From the NCBI GenBank assembly GCA_052289195.1, contig DAWAJD010000002.1:1-64000 (forward strand): a DNA stretch of 64,000 bases. The letters are read 5' to 3'. The stretch comes from UBA4644 sp900555855 (lineage in GTDB: Bacteria > Bacillota > Clostridia > Oscillospirales > Butyricicoccaceae). The position numbers and the translations under genes are program-made. How positions within the stretch are numbered: the first letter of the stretch is position 1; each line of letters starts with the position of its first letter. Below, in pieces: positions 1 to 7,768 of the stretch. Under the pieces are notes generated by a model, which was not told the DNA's origin, did not search any database, and saw only the letters and a program-made list of their open reading frames with translations.

Positions 1-62
1 ACCACACCCATCCCCCTTTGTCAACTCTTTTTTTCATCTTTTTTCATCTTTTTGAAAAGGCT

Positions 63-83
63 GGCTTTTTTCAACAAAAAGCC
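63..83 (-). terminator. weak possible terminator of greA
   Basis: Inverted repeat GGCTTTTT / AAAAAGCC with a 5-base loop lies just past the greA stop. It is AT-rich and lacks a clean U-tract, so it is only a weak candidate. The rest of bases 1-126 shows nothing else recognisable. Confidence 0.3.
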
Positions 84-126
84 CGAGAGTTTTTACTTTC
101 TTCCACTTACTATATATGTATTTGCC

Positions 127-630
127 TCAATATCCCCGGATCTCCAGAGAATCGTCGTCGCCCTTGGCCTTGGTGATCCGGCGGATCTCCACATAATATT
201 TCACATCCGGACTCACCTCCACGGCCACCCGTTCGCCCTCGTGATGGCCCAGTAGCGCCTTGCCCACCGGCGAATCCTTGCTGACGATGCCGTGCATGGC
301 GTCCTGCCGCAGCGCCGTGGAGACCCGCAGGGTCTTTTCCTGCTTTAGATTTTCCAGGTAGACCAGCACCTCGTCAAAAAGCCCCACGCCCTCGCTCTGC
401 TCGAAGGGGATCACCTTTGCCGTCTCGATCATCCTGCGCAAGTAACGAATGCGGCTGTCGTTGCGGTTTTTCTCCCGCTTGGCCGCCTTATATTCAAAAT
501 TTTCGCTGAGATCGCCCCATTCCCGCGCCGTCTGCACATCCTCGATGAGCTTGGGCCGCAGCTGCGTCAGACGATAGTCGATCTCCTCCTGCATCTTTTT
601 GATGTCTACCTCCGTCAGCTCGTCATACAT
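127..630 (-). CDS. greA: transcription elongation factor GreA/GreB family
   Basis: This 167-aa protein is a Gre factor. Such factors enter the secondary channel of backtracked RNA polymerase and stimulate cleavage of the transcript 3' end. The N-terminal half is the coiled coil, and its tip carries the family signature GDLSENFEYKAAKREK, with the acidic D and E residues that place the catalytic magnesium. The C-terminal half is the FKBP-like globular domain and contains the GKALLGHHEGERV stretch near the end. Length is slightly above the usual 157-160 aa. The ATG at 630 follows GAGGGA at good spacing. The gene starts 10 bases after the stop of the carboxypeptidase-like gene upstream on the same strand, so the two are probably cotranscribed. 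Confidence 0.93.
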   Translation of the reverse strand: MYDELTEVDIKKMQEEIDYRLTQLRPKLIEDVQTAREWGDLSENFEYKAAKREKNRNDSRIRYLRRMIETAKVIPFEQSEGVGLFDEVLVYLENLKQEKTLRVSTALRQDAMHGIVSKDSPVGKALLGHHEGERVAVEVSPDVKYYVEIRRITKAKGDDDSLEIRGY

Positions 631-639
631 ACCGATCCC

Positions 640-1683
640 TCACTTTCCATAAGTGCTCAGCAGCAGCCGATGGTCCTGCATCAGCTGCACCGCCGTTCCC
701 GCGCCTGCGGTGACGCAGATATAGTGCTTGCCGGAAGCGCCCGTTCCATAGCTCACCAGACAGTTTTTGCTCTGGCGGATATAGCCGTTTTTGCAGGCGG
801 TGACGGTAAAGCCCTCCGGCTGCTTTTCCTGAAACCAATCCAGATATTTGTTCCGCAGGACGATGCCCTCCGGCTGGCTCTCCGTGGCCGCGGTGGTATG
901 ATCCACCGTGGAAAGCACCTCCCTGCAGAGCGCCTCCTCCATGGCCGCCGCCATAATGGCCGCCATATCCCGGGCAGTGCAGGTGTTGTCTGCGGCAAAC
1001 AGGCCGCTGGTGTTTGCAAAATGGGTCTTTTCCGAAAGGCCAAGCTGCCGCGCCTTTTCGTTCATCCGTTCCACAAAGGCCCGCTCCGAGCCGCAAAGGC
1101 TCTCGGCCACGGCCCCGGTGGCGTCGCCCGCCGACCGCAGCGCCGCAGCATAGCAGTATTCCCGCAGGGTCAGGCTCTCCCCCGCCGCAACGCCGGTAAG
1201 CGTCGCCCCTTCCCGATAGAGGGGATCCAGGATCTCCTGGGTCATGGTGAAGGGCGCATCCAGATCATCCGCAAGCTCCGCCGCCGTCAGGAGCGTCATC
1301 ACCTTGGTCATGGACGCAGGGTAAATGGCCTCGTCCGGGGCCTTGGCCGCAGTCAGAATGCCGTCCTCCACGCAGAACACCGCGCAGCTCTGGCTGTTGA
1401 CCTCCTCGCCCACCAGCGCCATCTCCGGCCCGTCGGCAGGCGGGGATTGCTCCGGCTCCTCCGGAAGCGCCGGCGCCGTCTGCGGAACGGAAAGCGTGGA
1501 AAAATCCGGCAGCGCCAGCAGCTCCGCGCCCATCACCGGTTCCGGCGCTCTGCCCGCCCGGATCAGGGCGGAGACCCCCAGCCCAACGCCGCCGACCAGC
1601 GTCAGCGCCGCTATCGCCAAAACACTCTGCCGCAGCAGCGCCTTTCTTCTTCTTTTCCGTTGTCTGGAGGTGCGATACGGCAT
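640..1683 (-). CDS. D-alanyl-D-alanine carboxypeptidase-like protein (PF00768 fold) with altered motifs
   Basis: A 347-aa membrane-anchored member of the S11 penicillin-binding family. A very basic N-terminus (RQRKRRRKALLRQ) is followed by one hydrophobic anchor, then a Pro/Glu-rich linker. The catalytic domain starts near residue 90. The first motif SMTK (S124, K127) is intact. The SxN motif reads SAG (S184) and the KTG motif reads KNG (K298), so two of three active-site motifs are changed. It may be a slow or specialised carboxypeptidase, or a non-catalytic peptidoglycan binder. I chose the ATG at 1683 because AAAAGGAG precedes it; a longer frame reaches 1758 but lacks a Shine-Dalgarno there. 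A bona fide DacF-like enzyme is encoded at 54334. Confidence 0.82.
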   Translation of the reverse strand: MPYRTSRQRKRRRKALLRQSVLAIAALTLVGGVGLGVSALIRAGRAPEPVMGAELLALPDFSTLSVPQTAPALPEEPEQSPPADGPEMALVGEEVNSQSCAVFCVEDGILTAAKAPDEAIYPASMTKVMTLLTAAELADDLDAPFTMTQEILDPLYREGATLTGVAAGESLTLREYCYAAALRSAGDATGAVAESLCGSERAFVERMNEKARQLGLSEKTHFANTSGLFAADNTCTARDMAAIMAAAMEEALCREVLSTVDHTTAATESQPEGIVLRNKYLDWFQEKQPEGFTVTACKNGYIRQSKNCLVSYGTGASGKHYICVTAGAGTAVQLMQDHRLLLSTYGK

Positions 1684-1824
1684 GGATGTCCACGGCTCCT
1701 TTTCGTTTCCTGCGTTTCCCGCAAACAGTAGTATACTGCACCTTTGCTGAAAAAACACGCACTTTTTCGCAAATTCAGAAACCGCTGGTAAAATTTCATT
1801 TTTCCCATCGCCCTCTTCCGGATT

Positions 1825-1840
1825 TTATGCTATACTGTCT
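1825..1840 (+). promoter_or_regulatory. extended -10 promoter for map
   Basis: TATACT at 1831-1836 is preceded by TGC, forming an extended -10 element. No clear -35 is visible at 17 bp. It lies about 55 bases before the map start. Confidence 0.45.
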
Positions 1841-1895
1841 TCAGAAAAAAGCGCGGCGCCGGTGCTGCCGGCGCTTCAGAGAGGGGATCTTTGTT

Positions 1896-2759
1896 ATGAA
1901 AGCAGAGGAGCTTTGCTTCTGCGGCAGCGGCCTGCCCTATGGGCAGTGCCATCAGAAGGTGATGGAGCGGCTTTCTGCCCTCCACGCCAAAGGCGTCAGC
2001 GTCCCCCGGCAGGATATGCTGAAAAACGCAAAGCAGATCGAGGGCATCCGCCGGGCCTGCGCGGTCAATTCTCAGGTCCTGGATCAGGTGGCCCAAAGCC
2101 TTCAGGTGGGCATGACCACCCAGGACATCGACGACATCGTAGACAGCACGACCCGCCGGCTGGGCGGCATCCCTGCGCCGCTGAACTACGAGGGCTTCCC
2201 GAAAAGCGTCTGCACCTCGGTGAACGACCAGATCTGCCACGGCATCCCCAGCGACAAGGTGGTCCTCCGGGCAGGGGACATCGTCAATGTGGACTGCACC
2301 ACCATCGTAGACGGCTATTACGGCGACGCCTCCCGGATGTTTACCCTCGGCCCCCTGTCTCCCGTGGCGGAAAAGCTGGTGCGGGTGACGCAGGAAGCGG
2401 TGGAGCTGGCCATCTCCCATCTGGAGCCCTGGTGCCATCTGGGCGACATCGGATACTATATTTATAACCACGCCCGGCAAAACGGCTTTTCCGTAGTGCG
2501 GGAGATCGGCGGCCACGGCTGCGGTCTGGCCATGCACGAGGATCCCTATGTGTGCCATATCGGCGCGCTGCACAAGGGCATGGTGCTGGCTCCGGGGATG
2601 TGCTTCACCATCGAGCCCATGCTTTGCCAGGGCTCGCCCCGGTTCCGGGTGGACAAACGCGACGGCTGGCAGGTCTATACCGCCGACGGCGGACTTTCCG
2701 CCCAGGTGGAGCATATGGTGCTCATCACCGAGACCGGCGTCGAAGTGCTCTCCAAATAA
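1896..2759 (+). CDS. map: type I methionyl aminopeptidase with N-terminal SEC-C motif
   Basis: This enzyme removes the initiator methionine from nascent proteins. The 287-aa protein opens with a SEC-C zinc-binding motif (CFCGSGLPYGQCH, about residues 6-18), then carries the pita-bread peptidase domain. Metal-ligand regions visible are NVDCTT and YYGDASRMF (Asp pair), GHGCG (His), TIEPM (Glu) and QVEHM (Glu). The zinc motif may dock the enzyme on the ribosome or SecA; that is inferred from SEC-C biology. The ATG at 1896 follows GAGAGGGG. The gene is the first of a long plus-strand run, and the next gene starts 50 bases later. Confidence 0.93.
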   Translation: MKAEELCFCGSGLPYGQCHQKVMERLSALHAKGVSVPRQDMLKNAKQIEGIRRACAVNSQVLDQVAQSLQVGMTTQDIDDIVDSTTRRLGGIPAPLNYEGFPKSVCTSVNDQICHGIPSDKVVLRAGDIVNVDCTTIVDGYYGDASRMFTLGPLSPVAEKLVRVTQEAVELAISHLEPWCHLGDIGYYIYNHARQNGFSVVREIGGHGCGLAMHEDPYVCHIGALHKGMVLAPGMCFTIEPMLCQGSPRFRVDKRDGWQVYTADGGLSAQVEHMVLITETGVEVLSK

Positions 2760-2809
2760 AAAAGAATCAAACGATCCTGTTCTCACAGATCATTGGGAGG
2801 TATATGAAT

Positions 2810-3574
2810 ATGAAAAAGACCGTTCGTTGGGACAATCTCACCGCGCCCCAGCTTGCAAAGCTGGCGGAAGAAAACGCCGTCGTCCTGCTGCCCACCGGCT
2901 CCACCGAGCAGCACGGCCCCCATCTGCCCGTAGGCTGCGACGCCATCCTTGCCACCTGGTTTGCCGAGCGGACCGCCGCCGGCCTGCTGGAAAAGGGCGT
3001 TCCCGCCGTGGTCGCCCCCACCTTTGCCATCGCAAACTCCATGCACCATATGCATTTCCCCGGCAGCCTGAGCCTGCATCCCCGGACCTATATGCAGGCG
3101 CTGGAGGAGCAGTGCGCCGCCATCGCTTCCCACGGCTTCCGCCGCATTGCCATCATCAACGGCCACGGCGGCAACACCGCCCCCACCAAGGCTGCGCTGG
3201 TGGATATCAATATCCGGCTGGGCTTCCCGGTCTATTTTATGGATTATATCGTGGTAGATGAAGCGCCCTTCCTGGAAAGTCAGAAGGGCATGAACCATGC
3301 CTGCGAGAGCGAGACCTCCCTGATGCTGGCCTATGACGAGACGCTGGTGGATCCCATCTACCGGGAGACCCGGGGCAACCCCAACGACTGCACGGTCTAT
3401 GAGGATCAGGGCCTGATCTCCACCTTCCACCGGATGGAGGCCCACACGGAAAACGGCGTCATGGGCAACAGCTATCTGGCCACCAAGGAAAAAGGCCAGG
3501 CGCTGGCGGAGGCCACCACCCGCAAGCTGGTGGAAATTCTCTCTGACGAGCGCATCTGGGGCCTGCCGGTCTGA
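2810..3574 (+). CDS. creatininase-family amidohydrolase
   Basis: A 254-aa member of the creatininase / MftE / ArfB superfamily, metal-dependent amidohydrolases acting on cyclic or linear amides. Diagnostic parts are PTGSTEQHGPHLPVGCDA (metal-binding E and H/D), INGHGGN in the middle, and the later ESETSLMLAYDE segment. The real substrate is unknown. Two ATGs lie at 2804 and 2810. GGGAGG at 2795-2800 is 9 bases from 2810 and only 3 from 2804, so 2810 is preferred. Its place directly before an alpha/beta hydrolase, a membrane Mur ligase and a Ddl homologue suggests work on an envelope-derived amide, but that is inference. Confidence 0.85.
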   Translation: MKKTVRWDNLTAPQLAKLAEENAVVLLPTGSTEQHGPHLPVGCDAILATWFAERTAAGLLEKGVPAVVAPTFAIANSMHHMHFPGSLSLHPRTYMQALEEQCAAIASHGFRRIAIINGHGGNTAPTKAALVDINIRLGFPVYFMDYIVVDEAPFLESQKGMNHACESETSLMLAYDETLVDPIYRETRGNPNDCTVYEDQGLISTFHRMEAHTENGVMGNSYLATKEKGQALAEATTRKLVEILSDERIWGLPV

Positions 3575-3662
3575 GAATTTTTTGTTTTTTCCTTGCGCCG
3601 CTGCCCGTCCGGTGGTAAAATAAAGGATACGATTTTTCCAAAATGAAACCGAGGTGGATCCC

Positions 3663-4430
3663 TTGCAGACGACCATCCGCGGCCTCCGCACCCATTACAT
3701 CCTCCAGCCCGGCCAAAAGGAGACCGTTTTGTTCCTCCACGGCTGGGGCGCGGAGATCGGGCTGTATCAGCCCATTTTCGACCTGCTGCAGTCGCTGGGC
3801 TACGGCGTGGCCGCCTTTGATATGCCCGGCGTCGGCGGGACAGAGGAGCCCCAGGCCCCGCTGACCCTCTCGGATTATGTAGACTTTACGCTGGACTTTT
3901 GCCGGGAGATCGGACTGGAGCAGGGCGTCCTCATGTGTCATTCCAACGGAGGGCGCATCGCGCTCCGTCTGCTTTCCGATCCTGTCTGCCCCCTTCGCTG
4001 TGAAAAAGCCGTCCTGATGGATGCCGCAGGCATCCCGCTGCCCAAGTCCGCCGCCCAAAGGCTGAAAAACCGCGGCTATCATCTGTTGAAAACGCTGGGC
4101 ACCGGCAAGCTCACCGGGCCGCTGTTCGGCGAGCTTTATGAGGAAGCCCGGGACCGGCGCGCCTCCGCCGACTACAAGGCGGCCACGCCGGTGATGCGGC
4201 AGACCATGAACAATCTTCTCCCCGTGGATCTGCGCAGCTGTCTGCCCCAGATCCGGGCGCAGGTGCTGCTGATCTACGGCGAAAACGACACGGCCACCCC
4301 GCCGGAGTGCGGCAGGATCCTGGAGCAGGGCATCCCCGGCGCGGGTCTGGCCCTGATCCGGGGGGCGGGGCATTTTTCCTACGCTGACAACTGGCCCCAG
4401 TTTTCCGCCGTGCTCAAGGCGTTTCTCTGA
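3663..4430 (+). CDS. alpha/beta hydrolase
   Basis: A 255-aa single-domain alpha/beta hydrolase without signal peptide. Visible motifs are the oxyanion-hole stretch FLHGWG near residue 25, the nucleophile elbow MCHSNGGR (Ser; the usual first Gly is Cys here), the acid YGENDTATPPE and the catalytic His in GAGHFSY. The substrate cannot be read from sequence. A TTG at 3663 is the likely start, 6 bases after the GAGGTGG Shine-Dalgarno; the in-frame GTG at 3654 lies inside that Shine-Dalgarno. The gene is 27 bases upstream of the Mur ligase and belongs to the same operon-like block, which hints at a peptidoglycan or cell-wall precursor substrate. Confidence 0.85.
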   Translation: MQTTIRGLRTHYILQPGQKETVLFLHGWGAEIGLYQPIFDLLQSLGYGVAAFDMPGVGGTEEPQAPLTLSDYVDFTLDFCREIGLEQGVLMCHSNGGRIALRLLSDPVCPLRCEKAVLMDAAGIPLPKSAAQRLKNRGYHLLKTLGTGKLTGPLFGELYEEARDRRASADYKAATPVMRQTMNNLLPVDLRSCLPQIRAQVLLIYGENDTATPPECGRILEQGIPGAGLALIRGAGHFSYADNWPQFSAVLKAFL

Positions 4431-4457
4431 CTTCATCCCGAAGGAGGGCTTTTCCCT

Positions 4458-6065
4458 ATGACCTGGACCTGTCTGGCCCCGCTGGCGGCGGCGCTGTTTT
4501 GCTGCGGCTTTTTCGCCTTCCGGCAGGCGCTGCATCTGTTTCAGCTAAGCTCCTATCAGGACGGCTCCTATCTCAAGGCCGTCAAGACCCACAAAAAGGA
4601 CTTCCGAAGCATCCGGCGCATCCTTCCCTGCATCGTCATGCTGCTGGGCGCGGTGAGCTTTTCCTCCATGCCCTGGATGACGCTGGCGGGGATGCTGCTC
4701 TATCTGCTGCTGAACCGGCCGAAAAAGGCCAAAAAGCCGCTGGTCTATACCGCCCGGGTAAAGCGCCTGCTGTGCTGTGCCGGCATTCTGGCGGTTTTGT
4801 GGCTGCTGCTGCTGAATTATGCCTCCACCTGCCTGCTCTATACAGCTCTGGTACGCCAGAGCGCCGCGCTGGCCCGCTGGAGCCTTTTGCTGCCGGTGCT
4901 GGCCGTGGTCCTGACCATCCTCTGGGAGCACCGGCTGGTGCTGCTCTGCAATGACCTGATGTCTCCCATCGAGCACGCCATTTCCTACCACTATTATAAG
5001 GATGCCCAGCGCATCTTGGAGAGCATGCCGTCGCTTACCGTCATTGGCATCACGGGCAGCTACGGCAAGACCAGCACCAAGTATTTTCTGGAGCGGCTGC
5101 TTTCCCTGCGCTACAATGTTTATATGACTCCCGGCAATTACAACACCACGCTGGGTGTGGTCCGGGCCATCCGGGAGGGGCTTCGCCCCACCCACCAGAT
5201 CTTCCTCTGCGAGATGGGCGCCCGCCATGTGGGCGATATCGCGGAGATCTGCCAGCTGGTCCATCCGTCCATGGGCATCATCACCTCCGTCGGCCCCCAG
5301 CATCTGGACACCTTCGGCACCCTGACCAATGTTCTGAACACCAAGCTGGAGCTGGCTGCCGCCGTCAAGGGCAAAGGCCCTGTGTTTCTGAACTTCGACA
5401 GCGTCCCACTGGCGAACCACGCCCCCCAGCAGCAGGTGATCTCCTACGGGCAGGAGGGCGTCCACTATCACCTCTCCGACCTGCGCATTGACGAAAACGG
5501 CTCCCGCTTCACTGTCACTGCCCCCGACGGCCAGCGCCAGAGCTTTTCCACCCGCCTTCTGGGGCAGGCCAATGTGCAGAACATCTGCGGCGCCATTGCC
5601 GTGGCCAACACGCTGGATATCCCGCTGGCCCAGCTTGCCCCTGCCGTGCGGCAGCTGGAGGGCGCGCCCCACCGGCTGCAGCTGCTGCGCCAGCCGGGGC
5701 TGACGATCATCGACGACGCCTACAATTCCAACCCCGCCGGAGCGAAAAACGCGTTGGAGACCCTGGCCCTGTGCCGCGGGCTTCGCATCGCCGTGACGCC
5801 GGGGCTGGTAGAGCTGGGGGAGCAGGAGCAGGAATATAACGAGGCGCTTGGCCGGCAGGCCGCCGCCTGCTGCCACTGGCTCATCACCGTGGGGGACCAG
5901 CCTCGCACCGAGGCCATCCGTCAGGGCGCCCGCGAGGGCGGTCTGCATCGGGACCGGATCCTGGAGGCAAAGACCGTCCAGCAGGCTATGGAGCTGGCCC
6001 GGGGCCTCCCCGCAGAGGAGGGCAGGTTCGTCCTGCTGCTCAACGATCTTACAGACAATTACTGA
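4458..6065 (+). CDS. membrane-anchored MurF-like Mur ligase
   Basis: A 535-aa ATP-dependent Mur ligase related to MurF, which adds D-Ala-D-Ala to UDP-MurNAc-tripeptide. Unlike canonical MurF, it has an N-terminal membrane region with hydrophobic segments around residues 5-30, 57-85, 105-130 and 142-165. The ligase core follows: the P-loop GITGSYGKTST at about 197-206, LCEMGARHVGDI, the SVGPQHLDTFG region, and a C-terminal domain with IIDDAYNSNP, the MurF-type signature. ATG at 4458 follows AAGGAGGG. A Ddl homologue lies two genes downstream, so the pair could make and attach a dipeptide. Similar membrane Mur ligases occur in Clostridia, but their acceptor is not known to me. Confidence 0.88.
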   Translation: MTWTCLAPLAAALFCCGFFAFRQALHLFQLSSYQDGSYLKAVKTHKKDFRSIRRILPCIVMLLGAVSFSSMPWMTLAGMLLYLLLNRPKKAKKPLVYTARVKRLLCCAGILAVLWLLLLNYASTCLLYTALVRQSAALARWSLLLPVLAVVLTILWEHRLVLLCNDLMSPIEHAISYHYYKDAQRILESMPSLTVIGITGSYGKTSTKYFLERLLSLRYNVYMTPGNYNTTLGVVRAIREGLRPTHQIFLCEMGARHVGDIAEICQLVHPSMGIITSVGPQHLDTFGTLTNVLNTKLELAAAVKGKGPVFLNFDSVPLANHAPQQQVISYGQEGVHYHLSDLRIDENGSRFTVTAPDGQRQSFSTRLLGQANVQNICGAIAVANTLDIPLAQLAPAVRQLEGAPHRLQLLRQPGLTIIDDAYNSNPAGAKNALETLALCRGLRIAVTPGLVELGEQEQEYNEALGRQAAACCHWLITVGDQPRTEAIRQGAREGGLHRDRILEAKTVQQAMELARGLPAEEGRFVLLLNDLTDNY

Positions 6066-6092
6066 TCCTATCAAAAGAAAAGAGGCAAGCTT

Positions 6093-6470
6093 ATGGCAAA
6101 GTCCAAACGCTCCGGCAAAAAAGGGCCGGCGCCCCGCGCCGCCCGTCCGAACCCCCGCTCCATGCCCATGCGCGACCAGATCCGCGCCAAGGCCGACGCC
6201 ATCTCCGCCGCCGTGGCCCGGGTGGATCAGAAGATCAACCGGATCCTGCTGGTGCTGCTGCTGGTGCTGGCCGTGCTGTGGATCGCAAAGCCGGCGGTCT
6301 TCGGCCTGATCTGCCGCTACGCCATCATCATGCTGCTGGGCTTTTCCATGACCCTCAACGGCTTGGCAGGCTACCGCAAGTCCCGCTGGGCGGGCTTTTT
6401 CCTGATGGCCTTCGGCACCATTCTGTTCCTCGGCAATCTGTTTATGCTGATATCGCAGCTTGCTGCGTGA
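6093..6470 (+). CDS. small membrane protein, unknown function
   Basis: A 125-aa protein with a basic, Pro-rich N-terminus (KSKRSGKKGPAPRAARPNPR) and three closely spaced hydrophobic segments at about residues 50-68, 70-88 and 96-122. No enzymatic motif is visible. It sits 27 bases after the membrane Mur ligase and 26 bases before the Ddl homologue, on the same strand. It is therefore probably a membrane partner of that system, but I do not recognise the family. ATG at 6093 has AAAGAGGCAAGCTT upstream. Confidence 0.75.
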   Translation: MAKSKRSGKKGPAPRAARPNPRSMPMRDQIRAKADAISAAVARVDQKINRILLVLLLVLAVLWIAKPAVFGLICRYAIIMLLGFSMTLNGLAGYRKSRWAGFFLMAFGTILFLGNLFMLISQLAA

Positions 6471-6496
6471 GCAGCCGGCTCCGGGAGGTTTGATTT

Positions 6497-7708
6497 ATGA
6501 TCGCAAGGATCCGCGCAGGCGTTTTTTTCGGCGGCCCCAGCGTTGAGCATGAGGTTTCCGTCATCACGGCCATGCAGGCCATCGGGGCACTGGACCCGCA
6601 AAAATATCAGGTGATCCCCGTCTATGTGTCCAAAAACGGCGATTTTTACACCGGGGAGCATCTTTCCCGGCTGGAAAGCTTCCGGGATATCCCTGCCGCC
6701 ATTGCAAAGGCGACGCCGGTGCTGCTGGTCCGGGAGGGCAAGGATGCGGCGCTGATCCCCGCCCGGCCGAAGCGCTTCGGCAAAAATCCCGTGCAGGTGC
6801 TGGATGTGGCGCTGCCCATCTTCCACGGCACCGGCGGCGAGGACGGCGTCATGCAGGCGCAGTTTGAGCGGCTTGGCCTGCCCTACGCCGGGCCGAATGT
6901 GACCGCCAGCGCCATCGGCATGGACAAATGGGCCTCCAAGGCCCTGTTCCGCATGAGCGGGCTGCCCTGTCTGCCCGGGGCGCGGCTGCACAAAAGCGTC
7001 TACTACGCCGATCCTCAGCAGGCCGTCTCCCGGCTGGAGCAGGAGATCGGCTATCCCATGGTCATCAAGCCCTACAATCAGGGCAGCAGCGTCGGCATCC
7101 ACAAATGCCGGGACGCCGCCGCTCTGCAGGAGGGCCTGGAGGACGCTTTCCTTTACAGCGCCTTCGTCCTGGCGGAGCCTGCGGTGCAGCATCTGCGGGA
7201 GATCAACTGCGCCGTTTTGGGCGACGACGAAAGCGCCCGGGCCAGCGTCTGCGAGGAGCCGCTGAACGCCACGGACATTCTCACCTATGCCGACAAATAC
7301 CAGTCCGGCGGCAAGGGCAAGCTGGGCGGCAAGACCGGCGGCAGCAAGGGGATGCAGTCCCTTTCCCGTCAGGTGCCCGCGCCGATCTCTCCGGAGCTGA
7401 CGGCAAAGATCCGGCAGCTGGCCATAGACGCCTTCCACGCCATTGGCGCCGCAGGCTGCGCCCGCATCGACTTTTTGATGGACGGAGAGACCCAGGAGGT
7501 CTGGATCAACGAGATCAACACCATCCCCGGCTCGCTGGCCTTTTATCTCTGGGAGGCCTCCGGCCTGCCCTTCCCCCAGCTGATGGAGGAGCTTGTCTCG
7601 CTGGCGCTGAAGCGCCGCCGGGAGCAGAGCCTGCTGCACACCTCCTTCGAGACCAATCTGCTGCAGACCGCCAGCCTTGGCGGCTGCAAGACCGGGAAAA
7701 AGGTTTGA
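6497..7708 (+). CDS. D-alanine--D-alanine ligase family protein (ATP-grasp), divergent clade
   Basis: A 403-aa ATP-grasp ligase. N-terminal FFGGPSVEHEVSVITA matches the Ddl signature, followed by PIFHGTGGEDG, the ATP-grasp core (VIKPYNQGSSVGIHK) and the metal-binding EINTIPGS segment. It departs from standard Ddl in two places. The omega-loop region has an inserted Gly/Lys/Ser-rich stretch around residues 270-285 (SGGKGKLGGKTGGSKG). The usual PGFTxxSMYP near the second substrate site reads PGSLAFYLWE. The C-terminus carries about 30 extra residues. It may join D-Ala to something other than D-Ala. It closes the envelope cluster and is followed by a strong terminator. GGGAGG precedes the ATG. 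Confidence 0.88.
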   Translation: MIARIRAGVFFGGPSVEHEVSVITAMQAIGALDPQKYQVIPVYVSKNGDFYTGEHLSRLESFRDIPAAIAKATPVLLVREGKDAALIPARPKRFGKNPVQVLDVALPIFHGTGGEDGVMQAQFERLGLPYAGPNVTASAIGMDKWASKALFRMSGLPCLPGARLHKSVYYADPQQAVSRLEQEIGYPMVIKPYNQGSSVGIHKCRDAAALQEGLEDAFLYSAFVLAEPAVQHLREINCAVLGDDESARASVCEEPLNATDILTYADKYQSGGKGKLGGKTGGSKGMQSLSRQVPAPISPELTAKIRQLAIDAFHAIGAAGCARIDFLMDGETQEVWINEINTIPGSLAFYLWEASGLPFPQLMEELVSLALKRRREQSLLHTSFETNLLQTASLGGCKTGKKV

Positions 7709-7715
7709 ATTTTAT

Positions 7716-7753
7716 AAAAGCCGGCCCGCAAACGCGCTGCGGACCGGCTTTTT
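7716..7753. terminator. bidirectional terminator after the ddl homologue
   Basis: Stem AAAGCCGG.CCGCA / TGCGG.CCGGCTTT with a short loop and a T-run at 7748-7753. It sits between two convergent genes, and the A-run on its left can serve the minus-strand gene. Confidence 0.8.
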
Positions 7754-7768
7754 CATGTAATTTTTGAT

